DNA of 64,000 nucleotides from Mytilus galloprovincialis (lineage: Eukaryota; Mollusca; Bivalvia; Mytilida; Mytilidae), in the NCBI RefSeq assembly GCF_965363235.1, contig NC_134846.1, forward strand, positions 75,552,724 through 75,616,723. The letters run 5' to 3'. Shown here one piece after another: positions 1-11,535 of this stretch. A model generated the notes under the pieces. The model was not told where the DNA came from, ran no database searches, and saw nothing but the letters and a program-made list of their open reading frames with translations. Within the stretch, counting starts at the first letter, position 1. Each line of letters opens with the position of its first letter. A program made the translations under genes and the position numbers.

Positions 1-514
1 GTGCAACTGAAGTGCATCCACACTTTTATCCCCACAATCATTTAAAGGGCAGAAAACCAAATATCTGGCAGCCTCAGTATCCCTTAGTTACCGATTTGTA
101 ATAGATTATCTTAATATGTATGTCTCTATTATTCTATAAACGACTGTAGCTAAAAAACAGACAATTTACTTTGTCACAAGGAAAAAAGCGTCCTTGAAAT
201 TAAGCATCTAACAAGAGTATCATAATATTTAAAATTTTGGCTGGGCGGCTGAAGATCGGAAGCCTTAGAAAAATCCGTGAAATATACATGTGTTAAAATA
301 AATACGGAGTTGAATAAATAATATATTTATGAATAAATATATGTAATTCCTACTTTAATGTAGTTAGAAAATATGAACTAGTTTAATAACATAAAACATA
401 TTTGTATATAGATATATATTTTACTAATCATCAGCTATATATAACTATAATATAAATAGTTATCCCACACAATTTTAACTATTTTAATGATACATGCTAC
501 AAGGACAACAAATA

Positions 515-2377
515 CAGGGCCCGTATGCATAAAGCTACTTAAGTTAAGATTTTCCTTAGTAAACACTTAAGTTAAGGAAACTCCGCCCTTTTTATCTAAG
601 TGGTATGCATAAAAAATCTTAAACTAAGTATTTCCTAAGTAAAATCTTAGTTGTTTTAAGTCACGCCCACAAAACTTAAGTGGTATGCATAAAACTCCTT
701 ATACTCAGGAAACGCCTAAGATAACACTTAAGTCTAAGGTACCTATAGAGCTACCTTAAATTTTCAAAAATAGTTAAAAATTAGTCGAAAGTTTGCGTTT
801 TTGGTAGAACATTATTATGTTACCTACAATTTGATTGATTAATATATATATCAGTAATAAACTAATTATTCGTTTATTTATTGCTAAATAATAAGTAAAT
901 ATTAAAGATCATCGTTATTTTCTTCGAATCACGTATAATCAACAAATCAAGAGATAACAGTGGGTAGTTATATATACTATTTCCTAATCTCGATGTTATG
1001 TATACCGAAAATTACTGAGTGTTACACACATGTAATTCATGGTACTTTTTTTCTTTTGTTTACTTTGTACGTGCACGTTTTTTTTAATTATTAAAATACA
1101 CCGCGCGGTATCAATTTTAACCGTTAGTTAAAAACCGAATCAAGGAATGAAGAGAGCATGAAAAACCACACTTCATATATGTGTGGGGGTGGTTTCTGTT
1201 TTGCCGGGTGGATGGGGTTGGGTGGGGGGTGGTGCGTCATTTGAACTTTCAATTCAGTTTTATTCTAAAGATGTAGGGCATACCCTAATTTTTTGTTCAC
1301 TTACCGGGACAAAATCGAAAAGTTTTAAGACCTACCCAGAGGTGGATTTCTTTCATAAAAAAGGGGGGGATATGAAACAATTAGGTTGATTGCTGGAATC
1401 ACTGTTACGGCAGTCAGAAGTCCCCATGGAATTCGTCGGTTATATAAGGTATTTGTGATACCTTACTCGTTTTAAATTATTTTTTCATATTACCTTATAT
1501 ATTCAGAGAGATATATTGCGGTTCGAAAATATTTCTAAGTTCGTTAAGATGTGGAGAATATACTTACTGTAATAATTTGTTTTAGTAAAGATTGTAGGAC
1601 TTTTGAAATATACCCTAGTTTGTATATGGATTTCTGGAAAACAATCTACCCTCCCCCTTTTTTTGTTGTAAAAGGGAAGTGATAAAAATGTTAATTTCAC
1701 ATCAAAATAGATTTTTTTAAAACTATAAGCAAATGTAGGCAAGGGTTCTGGACAGGGAGATGGCAGCGCATAATAAGCTCAACGATAAGTGAACATTTTA
1801 TTGAAAAAAAGTGTTTTGTAAAATTATTTGTTAGCACATGCATGCTTACAATGCTGTACTCAGTCTTGATCTACACCACTGATTTAACCTTGATCATGTT
1901 TTGTTAGAGTTTAAAACATATTGTTGTCTCCAGAAAATATTACACCCATGAAAGATAATTAAAGATTAAGTAGAGGAAAGTTTTGGATTACCAATGCTCA
2001 TCCGTCAAAGCATCAACCATAAAAAGCGTTGTCTTAATATATGCGCCAATTGTTCATCATTAAACTATGTTACGTTCTATTGAATTGTTTTACATGCCTA
2101 TATCAATTTAACCCCAGCTCTTTAAAATAAAAGCATGCATTGATCAATAAATTAAAATAATCATAACAAACTTTTACACGGATGAGTACATATGATGAGC
2201 TAATATTTATCATACGGTAACTAGAGAAAGGTTCCGATTTAAGTATTCCTTAGTTAAGTGAATACTTAAGTAAGTTTATGCATACCATTTAAGAATTTGA
2301 CTTAACTAAGGAAATTCTTAGTGAAATCTAAGTTTAAGGAATACTTAAGTTAAGATGTTTTATGCATACGGCCCCTG
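515..2377. mobile_element. Non-autonomous DNA element with terminal inverted repeats
   Basis: The left end reads CAGGGCCCGTATGCATAAA. The right end, read on the minus strand from 2377, is CAGGGGCCGTATGCATAAA. Both are followed by AT-rich subterminal blocks built from iterations of CTTAAG/TTAAGT (about 515-745 and 2235-2377), and the motif TATGCATAAA recurs inside the left block. The interior (745-2235) has no transposase-like reading frame, so this looks like a MITE-type derivative. A CAGGG start is reminiscent of hAT elements, but the flanking eight bases do not match, so no target-site duplication is visible. The superfamily is therefore open, and two nested elements remain possible. Confidence 0.6.
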
Positions 2378-2495
2378 GGGTGTCGTTATATTTAACCATT
2401 TTATTGATTGTGGCGCGGGCTCTGTTATTTTACAAAAATAAGTCAAGTCAAGATATTTAATATTTGTGTTGGTTTTTTTTAACCGTACATTCACC

Positions 2496-2576
2496 ATTGC
2501 GGGATGCGAACTCAGATCGCTTGATTACTAGCCTTAGATACATCCCCTCAGCTACGGAGGCAGACAGTTAAATTCG
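2496..2576 (-). repeat. tRNA-like SINE head (A and B box)
   Basis: Read on the minus strand this stretch contains an A-box-like TAGCTGAGGG and a B-box-like GAGTTCGCATCC about 35 bases apart, as in a tRNA gene. The would-be acceptor-stem ends do not pair, so a tRNA-derived SINE or pseudo-tRNA is more likely than a working tRNA. Confidence 0.4.
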
Positions 2577-2763
2577 ATTAAATTCATACTTATTTTCAAT
2601 GTTATTTATAATATTTATTTATAAGTTGACCATTAACATACAAATATTAGATTATAATAAGATACTAAGAAAGACGTCAAAACTGCATTTTTTTACATTT
2701 TCAAAACAACACACAATATGGAATGGTGTGTGAACCCGGAGAGAATAGGGAAGAGGGTGGAAA

Positions 2764-2779
2764 GGGGGGGGGGGGGGGG
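2764..2779. repeat. Poly-G tract (16 G)
   Basis: An uninterrupted run of 16 G in an otherwise AT-rich region. A second 16 G run lies at 30021-30036. Such runs are prone to polymerase slippage and assembly error. Confidence 0.9.
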
Positions 2780-4456
2780 TACTTATGATTTAATGTCAAA
2801 ACCAAGTAACACAAGTAGTAAGAAATGCATTTTATGTATACTATTTGGCCTCTGGCACAACAATATGCACGTTTTAAGTGGTATTGGCAGAAATTCTAAG
2901 AAATAGTTGCTGAAAGTTACTGACATATTGACAATGTTAACTGTTTGTATCCGTTTTTCGTAGAAACTAATCATAAGAAAACTTATTGAACCTTCATTTT
3001 ATAAAGCTCAAAACATAACTGAAAGAAAACAATCCATTAAGAACCGATTTTTGCAGTTTATAGAAACCAAACACAATGTTTCGATAATTCAAGATTTACA
3101 CAATCCTAAATTTTTTTCTACAAAATTTTAGCAGATTTTTAAAAAAACGACGATAGTTTAATTGCTTTATTTTACCATAAAGATCAACCCCAAAATACAC
3201 AACTGGCGTTTTAATGTGTAGCTGAAACTCACAGGTTTCATTTAAGCCCTTGGTGAAATCTGTTGATAGTCAAATGACAGAGAACTTAAGGTTTTAATCT
3301 AAATTTTACGCAAAAAAGTGCTTATGACCCGAATTCGGGTCATAGGAACGGTAAAGAGTTAAACAAAAACATTTGGGTGCTGGAGATGAAAAGTATATTG
3401 TTAACATACTCAAAAAAGAACATACCGCCCCCTTTATGAAGCAAAATATTCGGTCAATAACTGTTTTCTTCAATATATGGACATGAATAGTATTTTGGAC
3501 AACACTGAGAGTAAAGAAATGATGATACTGACGTGTATGTTTCAATAAAAATAAGACAGGAAATAAATAAATAAAAATAAAATCTTATCAAAAGATAAAA
3601 TCCCTATCAACTCACGAATGCACGATTGATCCTATAAACAAAAGGTGTTCATGTAATACACGTTCAAATAAGCAGCAAATCTAGAAGAAAATCATTCAAC
3701 TTATGTCATCAATTTTGGGCGGTAAGCTGCGATTGGATCATAATGTAACACGTGTTTAATCCCGATCAAAACTTGCAGATCTAGAGACGAGCATAAATTT
3801 AAAAAAAATTAAAGTATATGCCTGAATTTATATAATATTAAGACAAAATCCATTTTTTCATAAACATTTCATTCACTAATGAAGTAGGAAATTCATTCTT
3901 TTGATACATTTATATTGTTATCGAATTTATATCAGTTGCGGATCCAACCCCCGGGAACCCCCACCACTGAATGTTAAATTCAAGTATTTGGCAACAAACG
4001 CGCGATTTTTACGAATTTTTTTTAAGGTGGGATGGGGGGATGTAATGGCACATTCTGCATTTTTTCATCAAAAATAAAGATCACAGCCTGTTTATTTTAA
4101 AATCAATTAGCCCCCCCTCCCTTTCCCCGCTTTCCGTTTCATCCATAAAAATTAAACGTTATCCTACTTACCACTAAAATATTTCTTTAATATATTACTT
4201 TTTTTACGAAGTTGCATTCTAAAAAGTCTTAAATGTGTACAACATTCATCTTTTACTTGAAATGGTTCTTTTTTTTTTATCAAATTATAAAGATTCCTTA
4301 TTTTTTTTCTTGAAAAAAAATCCTCAGTTGAACGGAAATGAAAAAAAAAAGGAGTTTATACTGTAACTTACATTTACTGCTTTATGGCTATCTAAGTTTC
4401 TCAAATTTTTAGTCTTGCAAAATATATTATTACTTTCTTGAAACGTCGTACAAGTC
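2780..4456. other. Non-coding stretch, nothing recognised
   Basis: AT-rich sequence with short homopolymer runs. The only frames are under 90 codons and show no domain signature or credible splice context. I see no repeat copy that matches others in the window. Confidence 0.5.
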
Positions 4457-4640
4457 AGATAAAAAACAAGAGTAACAAAAGAAACAGGCCGGTAACAACC
4501 AGCCGAATAGTTTTCTGCACTTGTAGTCAGGTCAAGGTCCTCGGCTATCGCCTCGGACCTTGACCTGACTACTCGTGCAGAAAAACTATCCGGCAACGGT
4601 TGTTACCGGCCTGTTTCTTTGTTACCTTTGTATTTTATCT
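4457..4640. repeat. Foldback hairpin element, about 184 bp
   Basis: Two arms (about 4457-4540 and 4555-4640) are near-perfect reverse complements. They share blocks such as GAAACAGGCCGGTAACAACC opposite GGTTGTTACCGGCCTGTTTC, and GGTCAAGGTCC opposite GGACCTTGACC. The loop is only about 14 bases. GC content is well above the flanks. Its structure matches a foldback or MITE-like insertion. No protein is encoded; the ORF crossing it is an artefact. Confidence 0.8.
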
Positions 4641-6352
4641 AATACATAACCAAATAATTATGAAATTCAGAATTAAGATATACTGAGTATCTTTTTATTT
4701 ATAATATACAGACAAAAAAGAAGTATAAAACGTTTACTGACACTCCTTAAAAATCTTCCACACATTCTTTATATATTTTTTTATGTTGACATGCAAATTT
4801 TGAAGAAAAAAATGTGTGTGTAAGATATGTCTTATTGTTATTTCTGTAAAAGATAGTCTGTATTTTCTGGAACTATGATATTTATTGTGTCATTTTTCAT
4901 ATTTTTTGTATTTATAAAAAATTCAAGTTTAAGTTGCTATTTGTTCCTTGTCGTTATATAAGTGATGTATCTTATCCTTACATAGCCAAACATTGCTAGA
5001 CATCGTACTGACACCAGTTGTTATCATGCATTATAACTCCACTACCTTGATATTTGTCGTAATATAAACATAAATTTGATTAATCTGATTAATTTTTTAC
5101 AAGACAGTTCAATGACTATGATGCCATACTCTTACATTCAGCTATAAAAGAATACAAAATTTGGAATCCCGTAGACAGACGACTGTCTGCCTCGAAATTT
5201 TCGAAAAAGTCTTCGCTTTTTAGATCAACATTCCTATAAAAGTTCAATCTTTTTCAGAAAGTGTGTTGCTTATATTTTAATATTAGTTGAATATCAAGAT
5301 AGTGCGGCAACTCCGTGAGATTTCTCTGAAATTCACAAGACAAGAAATGCATATGAAAACTAATATCTGATAGATCATGGCCTTGTGAACATTCGAAATT
5401 TTTACAGAAACTTAAGTTTCAACTTATGCTTTTTTTGTGGAGCTTGAAAAAATCCGTATCGGCTCAAGCAAGAAAATCAATCTTGTTGAGATGACTAACT
5501 ATACTCTATAGAAATGTGGGAAGTTCTATCAAATATGTCGGGGACGTTATCAAATTTACTATCAACTACGACCACCGTGACCTTTTAATTAATGTCTGTT
5601 AAATTTTATTTTACGTTTGTTTTTGTAGTCAGTTGTGTGAATGACATGATTTTGATTGATGGATCTAAGATATTGTCACATTAAACCTATTATGTCTGTT
5701 TTGTCATACAAGTGGGAGGTTTAGCAAGCTATTTAACCAGGTTAAACCCACCAGTTTCAGAGGGAAATGTCAATACTAATTTTTTTAAATATTTTCAGTT
5801 TGTTGAAACAGTTGGATTTAATCCGTTTTTATGGACTTCCCTTTTCTGAAATCGGTATTTTGTTGTACTCTTAGGCATTTGTCATATATTTTTGGACTTC
5901 CCCTTTCAAATTATATTGGAATCAGATTTTTTCTAAAGTCCTCTTTTTGCAGGGCAGGTACAAAATCTTTCATTTTTTATTAAATAAACATCAACATAAA
6001 TTGGAGTAAACGCATTTCTACTCAGTTGGTAGTTAGAAAATCAATTTGGGCTATTAATGTAAGCTATGTAAAAATACTGGGAATTCCATAATGAATAGGA
6101 TAAATGTTTATCTGGTCTTACAGTCCACCATTTACAACATAACATATCGACATTCGTTTATGTATACTATAACTGTAATGATATGAAAAGAATAGACTAC
6201 TTCCTAGTGTTAAAAATATTATGATCAGATAGGCTTAAATATATCTTAAATTGACAATATATTTCAAACATAATACACCTCATGAATTCAAGATGATAAT
6301 CTACTTCCTTGTTTCAAGTATCAATAAAGTATAGACATATTGAATAATTTCA
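4641..6352. other. Upstream region of the membrane-protein gene
   Basis: No coding frame is recognised. A partial minus-strand copy of dispersed repeat C lies at about 5695-5775 (tract with TTTAACCAGGTTAAACCCACC). An acceptor-like tract ends in TTTCAG at 6352, so the gene at 6482 may have a separate 5' untranslated exon somewhere here. No clear TATA box or initiator was identified. Confidence 0.4.
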
Positions 6353-6481
6353 GAATTTTATCACGTGAATATAAAATTATTGCTGATAGTGTTTGATTTT
6401 GTCAGTGTTTATGGAATTCCCATTTTTAATTTGCCTTATAGTTTGATATATTTTGTTGTACTTCCTCTCATCAAATACAAA

Positions 6482-8881
6482 ATGAATGTAATAACAGGTT
6501 TAGCAATCCTATTTCTTATGGAGACGATTCCTTTATTGATCAGAGGACATGTTATTAGAAGTATACCAAATAATACATTAGTAAAGCAGACTTGTGAAGA
6601 AGTCTGTGATAATTATGGAACAGTGTATCCACAAAATGATCATGTGAATAAGAATTGTGTAATAACTATTGACCCATTGGATATAAACGATTTTGTAAAT
6701 AAACTGCGATCACAAGAATATCATATCAGTTTGCTTAAAATAAGTCTAAATTTTTCAGAGTACATTGAAAACGGAAAAGTTAATCACACCAATTGTACAA
6801 TTTCACCACTTGAATGGATATGGACTTATAAAGGTGAAAAAGGTGGATTTCAATATTTATCTTTGATGAAAGAATTTTCATTGTATTCATTAGGCCTGCT
6901 CGATCAATACACCATCTCTATGACATTTAACTTAAAATTAAAAAGAGGTTGTCCTGTGCGAATTGGTGACAGAAATACTACAGAGCGATTAGGATCAGCA
7001 TTTTTACAAGCTTTCAACAAGTCATTTCAACATGAAAAGGTGATAGGATTAAGGTATGGATATTTTTGTTACATAAGTAGGATATGCATGAATCATACCA
7101 TGTACATGTTCAGTAAATACGTCATTAGTTCAAAGCAAAGTATGGGTTACCGCTGCTGCAGAAATGAATTCAATAAAACTACTCGAAAAGACTTGATATC
7201 ATGCACGAGTGATGCAATCGTGATTGACAATGGTTTATGGTGGAATTTTCCTTATGTAATAGGTTGGACCCTGTTTCTTTTCCTACCACTACTCTTTTTA
7301 AAGTACACCGAAGAGAATTACAAAAATGACGACGTTGTCAACGAAGAATGGTTAATTTCAAATCCCTTATCATTCGGTAACGTTTTGAGTAGTTTTTCTC
7401 ATCGTGCTTACGCATCGGGAACGATTTTTTCAGGACTGTTGAAAATTATTTGTGTCCTCTCAACTTCGCTGATTGTTGTTTTAGAAGTTGTATCGCATTT
7501 CATTTTCCTGAAGGATTACGTCGCCAGCAGCACAAAAGCTGGTGTTCCATTCAATTGGATATCTATGGCTGCTGGATATTCACTGAGTAGGGACAGTTTT
7601 CTGCCATGCTTTGGAGGTCCGTATATAGCACTTGTGTTGTATTACATTTCAAGTGCCTTTCTGATTTGTCTGCCATCTGACCTGAGTAAATTTGTGGATA
7701 AAGGCATAGACGATCATTTGGGTATGTTTACATCTTTATTAACTGTTGATATAACTACGAAAGGTAAATTGGGAGCGGTATTAAATATCAACAGACAAAC
7801 AGGATATACAAGACTATATTCGGTTTTGAAAGCCAATATTTACATGCTGATCAATCCGTCATTTTGGAATATTGGGTTCCAGATTCAGAAAAGAAGAATA
7901 AATGGCTTTGTCAGTGTATTGACAGGAAAAAGAATATTATATAGACTTGTTCTTACTGCTGCTTTGATACCTATTTATCTGTTTATATGCGTTGTTGAAT
8001 GGGTGTTAGCAATATTTGTGTACGCTTTACCTGTTGTAGGATTTTTTATTATCATTATAAATGCATACTATACTATTGTGAAGCAAGTGCATACTTTTCA
8101 GAGAACTGGTTCAGCTAGCTTTATTCTCAGTATTATAGTAATTGTATTGATGTCCGTATGTGTTGCCTATGATATTTACATATTCTCGCTACTTTTCATT
8201 GAGAGTTTTATCTTTTTATGTCGGATTTGTACGTATTCATTTGCTGGACTTATAGCCTATCCGAACTCTACTTACGGTTATCTAGTTTTCACGATAACAG
8301 TTATGATATATGTCACAGAAAGTATACAACATGTAAATGATGTGTATACACACCTTTTCGAAACAGTTAAGAACATCTGCATACAAATGAAAAAAGAAAA
8401 TCACTCACAAGCCGTTCCATTGATTAGTTGTAATGGATGCCTGATGTTTGTTTCCAATCCTTTGTTTCGATATGTTGTTCGGTACTATAGACCATTAAGA
8501 ATTGAAATACTTTTTTCTCTACTGAAACTGACCTTCATTGTGATTCTACTATATATGTCCATTTCAATTCTTATCACATTTAAAGAACTTAGTAAAATGT
8601 CCACACTGACGCAAGCTATAACAGCTCTTTTTATTTGTTTGATTCCGAAACTGTGGCACATGTTTGAGGAAAAGGGAGACAAATACAAAGAGGGGACTAA
8701 AGCTGCCGATATTAAGAATATAATCGAACAGTATTGCAGATGTTATATACAAAAACAAACTCTGACTAGTATTCAAGAAGATGCGTCAACATTAGCTTAC
8801 ATAGAACACAACACAAGCAACACTATATCATCAGATGACGAACTATTAGAGGAGCTGTTACTCGACGTAGACATTGAATGA
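6482..8881 (+). CDS. Orphan multi-pass membrane protein with glycosylated ectodomain, 799 aa
   Basis: Single-exon frame. I chose the ATG at 6482 because it is followed by a signal-peptide-like hydrophobic stretch (residues 1-21). The frame stays open upstream to 6365 without an ATG, so an upstream exon cannot be excluded; an acceptor-like TTTCAG ends at 6352. Residues 22-254 form a predicted ectodomain with ten Cys (38, 42, 59, 105, 157, 196, 202, 225, 226, 241) and eight N-glycosylation sequons (N30, 90, 101, 104, 165, 179, 204, 231). Hydrophobic segments lie near 255-274, 315-345, 379-398, 486-530 (two helices), 545-590 (two), 598-612, 674-700 and 711-724, giving eight to ten membrane passes. 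The tail (725-799) is hydrophilic, with a CRC motif and an acidic end. I do not recognise a named family. The topology suggests a receptor, channel or transporter-like surface protein, but that is inference. A lineage-expanded bivalve family is plausible. Confidence 0.85.
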   Translation: MNVITGLAILFLMETIPLLIRGHVIRSIPNNTLVKQTCEEVCDNYGTVYPQNDHVNKNCVITIDPLDINDFVNKLRSQEYHISLLKISLNFSEYIENGKVNHTNCTISPLEWIWTYKGEKGGFQYLSLMKEFSLYSLGLLDQYTISMTFNLKLKRGCPVRIGDRNTTERLGSAFLQAFNKSFQHEKVIGLRYGYFCYISRICMNHTMYMFSKYVISSKQSMGYRCCRNEFNKTTRKDLISCTSDAIVIDNGLWWNFPYVIGWTLFLFLPLLFLKYTEENYKNDDVVNEEWLISNPLSFGNVLSSFSHRAYASGTIFSGLLKIICVLSTSLIVVLEVVSHFIFLKDYVASSTKAGVPFNWISMAAGYSLSRDSFLPCFGGPYIALVLYYISSAFLICLPSDLSKFVDKGIDDHLGMFTSLLTVDITTKGKLGAVLNINRQTGYTRLYSVLKANIYMLINPSFWNIGFQIQKRRINGFVSVLTGKRILYRLVLTAALIPIYLFICVVEWVLAIFVYALPVVGFFIIIINAYYTIVKQVHTFQRTGSASFILSIIVIVLMSVCVAYDIYIFSLLFIESFIFLCRICTYSFAGLIAYPNSTYGYLVFTITVMIYVTESIQHVNDVYTHLFETVKNICIQMKKENHSQAVPLISCNGCLMFVSNPLFRYVVRYYRPLRIEILFSLLKLTFIVILLYMSISILITFKELSKMSTLTQAITALFICLIPKLWHMFEEKGDKYKEGTKAADIKNIIEQYCRCYIQKQTLTSIQEDASTLAYIEHNTSNTISSDDELLEELLLDVDIE

Positions 8882-9131
8882 TTAAACTTTTACTTAAAAA
8901 GTGACATACTAACAAAATATATAAATAGTTATGTATAACAACCTTTCCAAAAACGTTATTCTGCCATAAGAAATGATAGTAAAGTACATCTTTTAGGAAT
9001 GTTGTTGGTCATATATAGTTTTACCAAAACAACCATGTATGAATTTACAATTTTACATTGACTAAGACAAAATTCGACATGAAGTAACAGTAACGTATTG
9101 TACATAGCTTGTTTAATCCTATTCATTTATC

Positions 9132-9137
9132 AATAAA
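9132..9137 (+). terminator. Candidate polyadenylation signal AATAAA
   Basis: AATAAA about 250 bases after the stop of the membrane-protein gene, the first canonical hexamer on this strand after 8881. Functional use is inferred. Confidence 0.4.
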
Positions 9138-9180
9138 ATTATCATAACTTTGATCCTTCTTTGCTACATTTTCTCGTCCT

Positions 9181-9246
9181 AAATATGTGTTTAATATGTG
9201 TTTAATATGTATGTAATATGTGTACAATATGTGTATAATATGTGTC
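9181..9246. repeat. Minisatellite, unit about 12-13 bp
   Basis: Five imperfect tandem copies of AATATGTGTNTA just downstream of the membrane-protein gene's presumed 3' end. Confidence 0.7.
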
Positions 9247-9752
9247 ATTGTATGTAAAGCAATTAACAATTTTACAATTTCCATCCATCTGTATAATTTG
9301 GTAGATGAACTGTTATGTGATTCAACTTTAAGAAAGCAACCCACGATAATAACTTAATTACAGGCTTCTGTTCTGAAATAGGACAGGCTCAAATAAAATA
9401 TAACACTGTCAAATCAAGACCATTAGTTGTATTTTTATGTCGTCCGTTCTTCGTGAATGGTTTTTCTTCTATGCTTTTTGTTAGTTTCTAAACACTCTCG
9501 AGCATTCACAGGGTCAAATGAAGGTCATTATGAAGGTAATTTTTGAGACAGATGTTATCGACAATGAAATTATAGTAGCGTACAAGTAGAGTTTATCAAG
9601 AAAAAGTAAAACCAAATTCAGGCTTATATGGTTCCATTATTTTTTTAAACACACTTTATTTACATCCGTTTACGGGACGTGTTATGGTATACCGTTGTCC
9701 GTCTGTTCGTCTATGCGTCCGTAAACAACATGTCGAACACTAACTCAAAAAA

Positions 9753-10060
9753 GTAAAATCACAAAAATACTCAACTTAGAGGAAAATCAATTCGGAAAGT
9801 CCATAATCAAATGGCAAAATCAAATAACAAAACACATCAAAAACGAATGGACAAGAACTGTCATATTCCTGACTTGGTACAGGCATTGTCAAATGTAGAA
9901 AATGGTGGATTAAACCTGGTTTTAAAGCGCTAACCCTCTCACTTTGATGACATTCTCATCAAATTCCGTTATATTTACAATGATGCGTGAACTAAACAGA
10001 CATAATAAATAAAATAGTCAAAATATGGGTACAGCAGTCATCGTGTAACAATTTTAAAAG
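9753..10060 (+). repeat. Dispersed repeat family B, long copy
   Basis: Starts near AAAGTAAAATCACAAAAATA and runs through GTCATATTCCTGACTTGG and TAAACCTGGTTTTA to GTACAGCAGTCA. The same ordered blocks recur at 25505, 26457, 34110, 41103, 48100, 53395 and 59665 on both strands, which defines a dispersed family. No coding capacity. Confidence 0.8.
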
Positions 10061-10321
10061 GAACAATTTAACAGAACACAAAAACATATATCTACAAACA
10101 CATTCATTGATTCGTGTGTCTAACGTCAGAAAATTTTATACGTCACATATATTTGTCGATGAATGTAGGTACAAACAATTTTAAAATTTCACATAGGCAA
10201 TTTTAGCATACAGGGTTTAAAAATCAAAACTATGTAAGAATTAATTTCAGAAATAGACCGAGATTTAAAATAGTCCAAAAGTTATATAGAATTTATAAGA
10301 ATCAACAAATAGTTAATTCCA

Positions 10322-11108
10322 CTACGCAATTGAATAATTTTGACGTTTGTGGGTCATCGTATTTTGTAATTCATAATAGAAATATATCATAATGAAATAA
10401 AATAGAACAATATCATACTGACGGGATCTTTTAAAGTACAGAGTCACGTTATAAGAACCAAAGAAATACAAAAAGTCGCATATACAAAATATACCAGCAA
10501 AAAATGAAAGACAATACAAACACATTGACGGGATGTATAAGTACCGAGCCACGTTAAATGGATATCACATAAAACAATCCAACAGTAAAAGTAATATTTA
10601 TAATAGAACGAAGACAAATGAAAGAACAATAAAACACGTTGTTAAGATGATAAACAACATCTGTACGCAGAATCTATACATCAAGACCATCATGTATTAT
10701 TTGTGAAGTTGATACGGAATATTTATCAACAAGGTCTTGGTACCTTCCTATGAACTTTTTTAGAAAAAGGACGAGACGTTCTTTGACATACCCCTGGTTC
10801 ATCAACTTTCTACTCAGACACTAGTGACGTTTTACAAAGTCTGAGTAGGAGCTGCAAGCTCTTGAATATCGAATAAGTTGGGAAATATATATCCCATATG
10901 CAGGTGAAGTTGGTATATTGCTACTAAGGTGGGGGAAATTTATAATTTCAAAATTAAAATCGTCTCGTTTGTCATAATTTCTGGTACTGAGATGACTGTG
11001 CAAGTCAATTCGACATATGTCTAAAAATGAGGCGGAGGAAGCCGTGTCTGTTGTTTCTTTAATTTCTAGTTCTGTGGGATAATTAATGGAACCCAATCAG
11101 AAAAGTTT
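10322..11108 (-). pseudogene. Penelope-like reverse transcriptase, 3' fragment (copy 2)
   Basis: Read from about 11108 down, this frame encodes the region after the catalytic core: YPTELEIKETTDT, then YDKRDDFNFEIINFP, then YGIYISQLIRYSRACS. After one in-frame stop near 10825 it continues with KKFIGRYQDLVDKYSVS and ends at about 10663. The order and motifs match the C-terminal part of the longer copy at 23484-25355. The fingers and catalytic palm (YIDD) are missing, so it is 5' truncated, as reverse-transcribed copies usually are. 10322-10662 is the presumed 3' untranslated tail. It contains two diverged units of a motif (ACGTG, then GTACTT, then ATCCCGTCA), and a relative of this motif follows copy 1. 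No GIY-YIG endonuclease is visible. Dead copy. Confidence 0.75.
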
Positions 11109-11535
11109 TTTTAAATTTTAGATTCTAAGCTTCCGAGGTATTTGATTTTATTCATAAAACGGGGGGATTTTCTAGTTTTAAGACAATGCTTTAAGCAGTT
11201 ACCATGACACTTTAGTGACTGGTTTCTGTTGGAATTTTCCTTGCAATTCTGATATGACATTGAGAATTATTGAACTTCATTCTTTATAAGCGACGGGCGT
11301 ATCCCGCATTCATGGCGCAGCTGTTTGAACATGGAGTTTGCTGTTGTTAGTGTTCCACTTACTGATAAACTTTAACGTAAGACACAGACATACAAGGAAA
11401 TGAGTAATTGGTTTGATACTGCATATAGCTCAGTTCACAATTCAAACAATCTTGAAATATTTCCGGATCACATAGATCTGCCTTTTCATCGTATCAATGT
11501 CAGATATACATTAATTTTGAGTGACTATCATTTGA

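Noticed and set aside
2496..2576. Functional tRNA gene
   Set aside because: A and B boxes are present but the acceptor-stem halves do not pair; better explained as a SINE head.
4324..4596. 90-codon minus-strand frame
   Set aside because: It runs across one arm of the foldback hairpin; the apparent protein is a by-product of the hairpin.
9181..9246. CRISPR-like array
   Set aside because: Units are contiguous without spacers, 12-13 bases long and imperfect, so it is a minisatellite in a eukaryotic genome.
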